Below are positions 22,363 through 22,631 of a stretch of 22,631 bases of DNA, in pieces. Origin of the DNA: a virus; IMG/VR virus record IMGVR_UViG_3300034198_023315, positions 1 to 22,631 of that record; one strand, written 5' to 3'. Position numbers and translations under genes: made by a program. Within the stretch, counting starts at the first letter, position 1, and the number at the start of each line of letters is the position of its first letter. The notes under the pieces are model-generated. The model worked only from the letters and a program-made list of their open reading frames with translations, was not told where the DNA came from and searched no databases.

Positions 22363-22631
22363 ATGTTTTATCAATTCTTAGCGTATTTATTTATTTGTTT
22401 GGGGGTGACTTATGCTTGGAGTGATACTGAGGTCGCTAGACCTTTTAGAAATTTCATAGCTAAAATACCATATATTCATAAACCTTTACTTTGTCATGAA
22501 TGCTCTAGTTTTTGGATATCTTTGGCTGTTAGTTTTTTTATTAATCCATTTGATCTGTTAACTTATACTTATTTTAGTAACTTATTAAGTGCTTTTTGTG
22601 GATTTTTTATTAATTTATATTTCGTTAGAAA
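22363..22631 (+). CDS. Small membrane protein with CHEC motif, DUF1360-like (3' end outside window)
   Basis: The ATG at 22363 directly follows the stop of the previous gene, and the frame stays open to the window edge (89 codons). A hydrophobic segment at about residues 3-18 is followed by a polar loop containing PYIHKPLLCHECSSFWISL, with Cys44 and Cys47. Further hydrophobic segments follow at about 50-60 and 70-88. The Leu-x-Cys-x-x-Cys-x-Ser-Phe-Trp pattern beside membrane helices resembles the DUF1360 family, whose function is unknown. It is probably an inner-membrane protein of the infected cell and not a virion part (inference). Confidence 0.65.
   Translation, partial: MFYQFLAYLFICLGVTYAWSDTEVARPFRNFIAKIPYIHKPLLCHECSSFWISLAVSFFINPFDLLTYTYFSNLLSAFCGFFINLYFVR

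Overview
The window is a very AT-rich stretch of the structural region of a tailed phage or prophage. I see no bacterial housekeeping gene, tRNA, rRNA, CRISPR array or insertion sequence. The tail is of the long, non-contractile (siphovirus) type. There is a tail-tube protein, a 2040-residue tape measure protein and a lambda-style M-L-K-I-J tail-tip set, with no sheath or contractile baseplate genes. The host cannot be read from the sequence. The lambda-like tip suggests a Gram-negative host, and the low GC, fibre repeats and tape-measure motifs resemble those of aquatic phages (inference).

Layout. (1) 2-670, plus strand: C-terminal part of a repeat-containing tail fibre. (2) 714-3134: four closely packed genes for head-tail joining, tail completion and probably tail termination. 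(3) 3194-4342: the major tail tube protein, followed by a strong intrinsic terminator that runs straight into the next putative promoter. (4) 4447-6718: four genes, three of them coupled by ATGA overlaps, in the position usual for tail assembly chaperones. (5) 6780-12902: the tape measure gene. (6) 12904-20988, minus strand: the tip operon read as M, L, K, I, J and a distal FN3-like protein, convergent with the tape measure gene with a single base between the stop codons. (7) 21040-22631, plus strand: a second tube-like protein, an unknown protein and a small membrane protein that runs off the window.

Expected assembly. The adaptor, stopper and tail-completion proteins close the head. The tape measure protein, with its chaperones, sets tail length while tube protein polymerises around it. 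M, L, I, K and J build the tip on which the tube starts, and the fibre and carbohydrate-binding-like modules contact the cell surface. K carries two hydrolase domains.

Main points of interest. A GTGTAAT motif precedes five plus-strand transcription units, with a GTGTAAA variant before the minus-strand operon. Spacing suggests that two of these transcripts are leaderless. The tape measure protein carries a PD-(D/E)XK nuclease-like segment between repeated GFIPNF motifs. A shorter paralogue of the tail tube protein sits beside the tip operon and lacks the tube gene's biased codon use. Both M and L carry CBM5/12-like modules. A small hairpin covers the ribosome binding site of the tape measure gene.
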